Origin: Nymphaea colorata
Taxonomy: Eukaryota; Streptophyta; Magnoliopsida; Nymphaeales; Nymphaeaceae
DNA: 64,000 nt
Direction: 5' to 3'
NCBI RefSeq assembly: GCF_008831285.2
Contig: NC_045141.1
Span: 15,920,106-15,984,105, forward strand
Shown here: in pieces, positions 58,301 through 64,000 of the stretch
Position numbering within the stretch: position 1 is the stretch's first letter
How the letters are laid out: each line of letters begins with the position of its first letter
Position numbers and translations under genes: made by a program
Notes under the pieces: model-generated
Told to the model about the DNA's origin: nothing
Seen by the model: only the letters and a program-made list of their open reading frames with translations
Database searches by the model: none

Positions 58301-61300
58301 GTAGCATCATAATTTTTTTGGAAGGACTGTGCTGTATTTAACTACTAGTAGAAAGAACTTACCGTAAGCCAATGTACTGAATGACTGTTGCACAAGCTTG
58401 TTTTTTCTTTCTCTGTTCACATCTTCCACAGCATCTGACTATGTTATAGCTGGGGTTCCTCTTGTGCTTCTCTTTGTATAGACTCCATAATTATCATATG
58501 CTTTGAGACCTCTTTGAGGAGCATAACAGCCATTGAGGCATTGACTGCAAGTGGTACTCATTGAACTTGCTGCTTGTAAGGAGAGTAAGAAGCACAACAC
58601 CGAGAGAGGCAATGCAAACTATTGCACAACTGTTCATTCAAATGTACCTCATGAATAAACTCTTGGCTAATGAATGATCCCCAAACCCCTAAATAGAGTT
58701 GACCATGAATCAAAAGGAAATTACAGTTTGTAATTGGGGATATGGAAAAATAAAGAGAGATGAGTAGTGTTGATATATGACTTGCATGTTCAGGTTTACA
58801 GGGTAGATCTGAAAAACTGTTGAAAGTTCAAAAGGGACATTTCTAACTTTCTGGGTTATGGAAGATAGTAATTTTTGCATTTTTCGGGGGTCTCCAGCAC
58901 CAAGCACAACCATAGATATATTGCTGCTTCTTTCCTAAATATTAGTTAGTTCTAGCAGTAAATGTATCCTCGTGTTGCCCGCTGGCCACTGCTCTGACAA
59001 AATTGAACTAGATAAATCACTAAAAGGAAGTTTGGCAAAGATAAACTTCAGGTATTTTTCTGCTTGTTCTTCAAATAGATGTATAAATAGAGCTTTCTAT
59101 TTGTCCGCTTTGGACCTCTGTATGGGATTGCCTTCATCATCTGTTTTCCAACTGAGGAGGATATACTAAATTCTAGTAAAAGCTCAGTTGAAGTCTCTGG
59201 CTATGTTGAAAGCAACCCTGAGGATTGGTTGTATTTGCTGACAAACTATCTCAATTTGAAGTCTCTGGTTATGTCCCACTGTATATGCAGATTGATTACC
59301 TTACCAATATCTGCAGGTGCAAGAGTCTGATTCCTATCTCTCGTTCCTTCCACTAGCTCATGTTTTTGACCAAGTTTTTGAGAATTATTGCATCTCCAAA
59401 GGTGCATCAATAGGATTTTGGCAAGGGGTACAGAAACTTCTGACATATTCCATTTTATCTTCTGAAAATTCACTGTTTTATACATGGTAGATATCAACTA
59501 GTTTATACCTCTCATATTCCAGGATGTTCGGTATTTGTTAAATGATTGTCAAGAGCTTAAGCCAACACTATTCTGTGGTGTTCCTAGAGTCTTTGATCGC
59601 ATATATTCAGGTACTAATAATATTTTTTGCTTTTTTTGTTATTTTTTATGTATGTTGTTTATGGAATACTTCACGTTTCTGTTTTGCTTCTCATTGCATC
59701 TGCAGGTATAAATGAAAAAGTTTCTTCAGGAGGAGCTCTGAAGAAGGCATTGTTTGATTTTGCTTATAACTAGTATGCTTTCTACATGGCCATTTATTAT
59801 TATTATGGCTCTTACTTAACTTAATTCGTCCGTCTCTATCATCACAATGAATGATGTAATTGATGCGTGATAAACAGCAAGCTCAATCAATTAAGGATGG
59901 GCCTAAAGCAGAATCAAGCAGCACCCCTTTTTGATAAGCTCATCTTTAGCAAAGTTAGTATGTACCTCTTGTTTGGTTTATGCATTTTCTTTTGAAGCAT
60001 ATTCTTATTTCTATTCATCTGCTATTTGCATAGATTAAACAAGTGTTGGGGGGTCAAGTGCGCCTCATTTTGTCTGGAGCTGCACCACTACCAGCACATG
60101 TTGAAGAATTTTTGAGGGTCACAACTTGCAGCGTCTTGGTTCAAGGATATGGTATGTTACCCCAAAGACATTTTGTACTTGTAGAAGTAATAACTATTTT
60201 CCCTTAAAATGAGTTGCAAGACCTTGGATGAATGCTCCACAATCTTATGTTCAGTCTCTTTAATTGCCTGATGGTACTAAAGCTTCTTTAGGCAAATGAC
60301 ATAAATGTTTCGTTGCTGAAATCATGAACCAATGACCAAGTTATTATGTTTTCATCGAGGCTAGTATCAACATTTATAAGAATTTGCTGCACATTATTCC
60401 AAATTCACTTTTTCTATATTTCTGTTCGAATCTCACATGCTTTAAACCTTAATGGGGAAGTTCGAGCCTGTAATGTCAAACAGGAAACTTAGATTCTTCA
60501 ACTGATTTAATTCTAATTAACAGGCCTGACTGAAAGTTGTGCGGGATGTTTTTCATCCCTAACAAATGAGTTCTACATGATTGGCACAATAGGAGTGCCA
60601 ATGACAGCTGTTGAAGCAAGACTAGAATCAGTACCTGATATGGGATATGATGCACTTTCAACCAAGCCAGCTGGAGAAATATGCTTGAGGGGTGCAACCT
60701 TATTCTCTGGTTATCATAAGCGCAAGGACCTCACAGAAGATGTCCTCATAGATGGATGGTTACACACAGGTATCTTTGCTACTGCAATTCAAGGACATGG
60801 CTTGATTTGCATCAGAAAAGTATTTTACATTGTCAAGGTCATTTAGAAACAATTCAATTTCTTGTCAAGTTCTAGCTTTCTGAATGGAGATATTTTACTT
60901 TGTAATTGTGATTTTAGGTTGCATTCAAGACACAGCAACAAAATATTTTACCAGAAATTAAGAATTTTCATGTGGACATCCTAGTACATCTTTTTCTTCT
61001 GTGGGCTTTGAAATTGTTTAGGGAATTTTTCCGAAACTTGCAGGTGACATTGGTGAATGGCAACCCAATGGTACAATGAGAATCATAGACAGGAAAAAGA
61101 ACATATTTAAGCTGTCCCAAGGAGAATATATATCCGTGGAAAATGTTGAGAACATTTATAGCGGCTGTCCTGCAATTTCATCGGTAACAATTCAGTTGCT
61201 TGACTGTACAGTAAAATAATTCTGCCCTGGTACCACCATGTCTGACTTTTCTTGACTCACTATTCAGTGTTTGTTAATTCTTTACACCTTATTCATCTTT

Positions 61301-62212
61301 GGCCACACTACGTTTAAAGTTTAAACACATTTCACATTTGACAGATATGGGTCTATGGAAACAGTTTTGAATCCTTCCTGATCGCAGTGGCTGTCCCCAA
61401 CAAGGAAGTGCTCGAGCATTGGGCAACAACCCATGGCGAGAGATTAGACTACAATTTTTTATGCCAAAACCCGAAAGCAAAGATGTACGTCCTAGGTGAG
61501 CTTAACAATACCGGCCAGGCAAACAAGGTCAGTGCTACATACAGTGGAAGTTAATAAGCTCATGTGCAGCCTGTTAAAGAAGTGGGATTATTTTTCATGG
61601 CCAATGAGCTTATTTTTCATGCTGTTCCCATAGCTTAGGGGCTTCGAACTGCTAAAGGCAGTTCATTTGGAACCAAGACCATTTGACATGGAGAGGGATC
61701 TGATAACCCCAACTTTCAAATTAAAGAGGCAGCAGCTGCTCAAGTATTACAAGGTACTTCCGTTTTCTGTTTCTCTGTTTTGCAAGTGATGGATAGCAGA
61801 TAGAAATATCAGTCTTTCTTAGTTTCTTTTGCACTTAATTTATTTGCTTGAGTGTTCCCAGAGCTTCTGCTCCGTGTGCGTCTTCCACTTCACATGGAAA
61901 TGTCATTAGGTGTCTTAGCTGTTTGGCTTGTTCTCAATTGTTATCATCCTCTCATTCTGGTTCCTTTTCTCCTTTTGCTTTGTTTTGCTTCACGGGATTG
62001 TTTATCCAGCGAGCTAGGAAAATCTGATACTTAAAACTGAATAGGTCCAGTGCCCCACTCAGGCAAGCAACACCATTGGAGATAATCAGCCCACTCGTCT
62101 ATTGTCAATGTGGATCGAACTTTCTCTTGTGACAGCCAATAACTTCTTAATTCATCTTTTGCAGGATATCGTTGATGAACTTTACAGGAATGCTAGGGAA
62201 AGTAAAGCCTGA
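52323..62212 (+). CDS. LACS2: Long-chain acyl-CoA synthetase, LACS2-like
   Basis: I trace 19 exons: 52323-52468, 53789-53852, 53948-54037, 54359-54415, 54947-54995, 55725-55801, 56964-57003, 57098-57192, 58036-58200, 59317-59427, 59523-59610, 59706-59772, 59878-59953, 60034-60151, 60524-60769, 61044-61183, 61345-61527, 61634-61753, 62165-62212. They join in phase to 659 aa (LACS2 is about 665). The ANL-family motifs are present: P-loop [11 protein letters not shown] (226-236), GYGLTES (413-419) and DGWLHTGDIGEW (491-502), followed by [14 protein letters not shown]. The enzyme adenylates long-chain fatty acids and makes acyl-CoA, probably at the ER. The start VEEGRP and the blocks [14 protein letters not shown] and [11 protein letters not shown] resemble LACS2, which supplies cutin precursors, more than LACS1 or LACS4. 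Intron 2 appears to be GC-AG. The orthology call is by recall of family sequences and needs a tree. Confidence 0.93.
53853..53947 (+). other. Probable GC-AG intron in LACS2
   Basis: Exon 2 must end at AAG to give the conserved K-x-G-x-Y-x-W across the junction, and the next bases are GCATGG. No GT donor near it keeps the frame and this motif. The 95-bp intron carries a long T run and a normal TATAG acceptor. Confidence 0.6.
54137..54159. repeat. (TA)n microsatellite in LACS2 intron 3
   Basis: A pure TA run. Confidence 0.9.
55051..55124. repeat. 37-bp tandem duplication in LACS2 intron 5
   Basis: Two identical units starting TAAGTATATGTTTTTTG and ending CGGAAAGAC, the second beginning at 55088. 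Confidence 0.9.
55921..56155. mobile_element. hAT-type MITE in LACS2 intron 6
   Basis: The 235-bp unit has GC-rich ends and an AT-only core. The left end is TAAGGGTGGGCATCGGGCC, and the right end reversed is CAGTGGTGGGCGTCGGGCC. The 8-bp target duplication ATCTGTTC is perfect (55913-55920 and 56156-56163), which points to hAT mobilisation. No ORF is present. Confidence 0.85.
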
Positions 62213-62729
62213 AGACATTCGGCACTCTTGTGAAAGAGTAAGCATACTTTGTGTATTAACTATAACTTGAGTACTTTCTTTCACGATAGATCGTTTTAGT
62301 AGGAAGTAGAACTGAACGTTGATTTACCGATTTTTCTAAATTCATTTTCCTGCGATTTGGTACCCATTTAGGATGCATGAATCAGAAGAAGAGGAAAAAA
62401 GGAAGATAAAGCGACGGTTCGTTCATTGATGCTCCAGCTTATGAAAGTGTACGTTGGCAATCTGCTTTATGAGAAGAATAAAATTTACACGTATGTATAG
62501 TTGTATACATGCTTCTCCAGTATGGACTACAAATAATCGTGGTAACAAGCCTCTGTAAAATTGTAGTTACATGCCTCCGTAGAGGAGGAGAGCGTCATGC
62601 AGTATGATGTATGAGCTACAAAGAATGTGTGAAAAAGAATGAAAATAACCACGTATAATGGGAAGCTTCATCTCTCCACTCGACCACGACTACATCCCGG
62701 ACTTATCTCATCTCTCTACTTGACCACGA
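62213..62729. other. Tail-to-tail gap between LACS2 and the UPF0114 gene
   Basis: The two genes converge here with 517 bp between their stop codons. The gap holds both 3' UTRs. Near 62650-62740 a CTCCACT-GACCACGACTAC phrase is repeated about 50 bp apart. Confidence 0.5.
62477..62482 (+). terminator. Polyadenylation signal candidate of LACS2
   Basis: AATAAA about 265 bp after the LACS2 stop, followed by T/G-rich sequence. It is only a motif. Confidence 0.35.
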
Positions 62730-63058
62730 CTACCTTCCGGACTTGTCTCCTTGAACCGCAAGCCTCGAAAGAAGGAATACACAAGCGGAAGAAACAAGAA
62801 TTGCTCCTGCAAAGCATGTCAGGTCCATCGCGTTGGCTATTGTCACATTTTGAAACTTCTCCAGAATCCCCACGTGCAATATCATCACCACAGCGTGTCC
62901 GATCTTTGTCTTAATCTCTGTTAGTGAACCCATCTCCACCCATTGAGGCTGGCTCTGGATGAACCAAAAAACCATTGGTTAGACCTCATTCTTAGCCTGC
63001 ATACATTCTTAGACACAGTTTGCTTTTGCATGCAGGCATGCACGTGTGCATGTGTCTT

Positions 63059-63107
<49 letters not shown>

Positions 63108-63861
63108 CCTTGAGGTGGAAAAGTCCAAGCAGGTTAGAATTAGGCTGCAGATCTTCACTCTGCTTGAGATGTCGTGGACGTATGAAGTAATTGTACAAAG
63201 CCATTCCGAAGACGAGCATGGCAGTCCCAACGAGGAACATATCTGCGGGGCCAAAGGACCCTTGTGAGCGTAAAATCTTACAAAATGACAAAGCTGCTAG
63301 AGTTTCAGAAATTTAACGGCAGGGCTGCATGGTCCAGGTTTGAGCCGGGCCAGGCTTGTATGAACTCGGCCTCGTGCTATAAAAGCTGGTCCGAGTCACG
63401 GGTCGAGCCTAAGCTTTTATAGCACCTGGTCCGGTCTGGAAGAAAGCAACGCTAGGATCCTCGTTGCCTGAACTTCTCTATGTCCATTGAAGGAAGTGCA
63501 AAGTACCTATGGCTTCCATAAGCTTCAACACCGTCTGCGCTTGATCCGTTCTTTGCCACATAGCGTGGAAGTATTCCATCGATGTCCGAGCTATTATATT
63601 GCAACCCTGGAAAAACAATAAATATTTCATTTATCCTAACGATTCAGATGTGTCGCATGGCCTTCTCATTTAAAATAAGCCCTCCCCATGGAAGAATAAG
63701 AACACGAATCTGATCAGAAGTTACAGAAGCCATTGAAAGAACAGTTACCTCAGCAAAGCACAGTATGGAACCCAAGAGAGAACCCACTACGGCGATAAGC
63801 GTGCCGAATCTGAAGTCAAGGATGAACTGCGTAGAAACCAACAGCACAGTCAGAGCGAGCG

Positions 63862-63912
<51 letters not shown>

Positions 63913-64000
63913 AGGGGGAGAGACAGAGATTGGGAGGGAGGGAGGAGCTACCTTTTCGATTGCCTTCTGAACTTTTAACTTCCAGGACTTCCCCCCGAAA
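62730..64000 (-). CDS. UPF0114-family membrane protein, 3' part
   Basis: The gene is cut by the window edge. Exons seen on the minus strand: 64000-63952 (open at the edge), 63826-63749, 63606-63507, 63242-63109 and 62954-62730, all in phase with GT-AG borders. The reading includes KVQKAIEK, then LDFRFGTLIAVVGSLLGSIL, QTVLKLMEAIDMFLVGTAML, and TEIKTKIGHAVVMILHVGIL near the end. These are signatures of plant UPF0114 (YqhA-like) proteins. Three or four membrane spans are visible. The biochemical function of this family is not established; some plant members are predicted to be plastid proteins, but the N-terminus is outside the window. Two introns carry large GA/GT microsatellites. Confidence 0.88.
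63057..63104. repeat. (GT)n(GA)n microsatellite
   Basis: Lies in the last UPF0114 intron, ending five bases before the exon border at 63109. Confidence 0.95.
63374..63425. repeat. 14-bp perfect inverted repeat
   Basis: GTGCTATAAAAGCT (63374-63387) faces AGCTTTTATAGCAC (63412-63425). Weaker symmetry continues outside with GGCC-rich phrases (about 63320-63440). It sits in a UPF0114 intron and may be a small foldback element. Confidence 0.7.
63857..63909. repeat. (GA)n microsatellite
   Basis: A long GA run in the UPF0114 intron between 63827 and 63951. Confidence 0.95.

Noticed and set aside
62992-63291. Single 99-codon ORF reading through the GA/GT repeat on the minus strand
   Set aside because: It is a UPF0114 exon (63242-63109) plus flanking intron. 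The Ser/Leu and Thr/His runs come from the microsatellite and are spliced out.
1-64000. tRNA, rRNA, CRISPR or bacterial-type operon features
   Set aside because: No cloverleaf-like tRNA boxes, rRNA stretches or regular spacer-repeat arrays were noticed. The window is plant nuclear DNA.

Overview
The window is nuclear DNA of a flowering plant. The evidence is spliced genes with GT-AG introns, AT-rich introns and intergenic DNA, many (GA)n, (TA)n and (CA)n microsatellites, small non-autonomous transposons, and plant-specific families (PsbO, ATL RING-H2, CASP-like, plant TOM6, LACS2-like). The species cannot be named from the sequence alone. All exon coordinates were read by eye from splice sites, reading phase and family conservation. 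They have not been checked against transcripts.

Layout. (1) 472-1578, minus: a three-exon CASP-like membrane protein (CASPL5C type). (2) 4024-4188, plus: a tiny TOM6 mitochondrial import subunit. A probable intron in its 3' UTR (about 4231-10623) would enclose the most unusual feature here, a 2.7-kb insertion at 5687-8404. That insertion is flanked by TTAAT duplications, has miniature LTR-retroelement signals at its left end, and consists mostly of two long inverted arms. Each arm carries a decayed copy of the same unidentified gene. (3) 12998-14551, plus: PsbO, GC-rich, with I-box motifs upstream. (4) 14.6-19.9 kb: repeat-rich intergenic DNA with a lone 139-codon ORF of unknown origin. (5) 19950-21098, minus: an intronless ATL RING-H2 ubiquitin ligase. 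(6) 25217-47503, plus: a 25-exon exocyst subunit SEC3 gene. (7) 52323-62212, plus: a 19-exon LACS2-like long-chain acyl-CoA synthetase with one probable GC-AG intron. (8) 62730 to beyond 64000, minus: the 3' part of a UPF0114-family membrane protein gene, tail-to-tail with LACS2.

The genes are independent housekeeping or plant-specific loci and form no pathway cluster. SEC3 (polarised secretion), LACS2 (cutin-type lipid activation) and the CASP-like protein all touch the cell surface, but their neighbourhood looks incidental. Several introns and gaps hold MITE-like elements. Two of these have recognisable 8-bp target duplications of hAT type.
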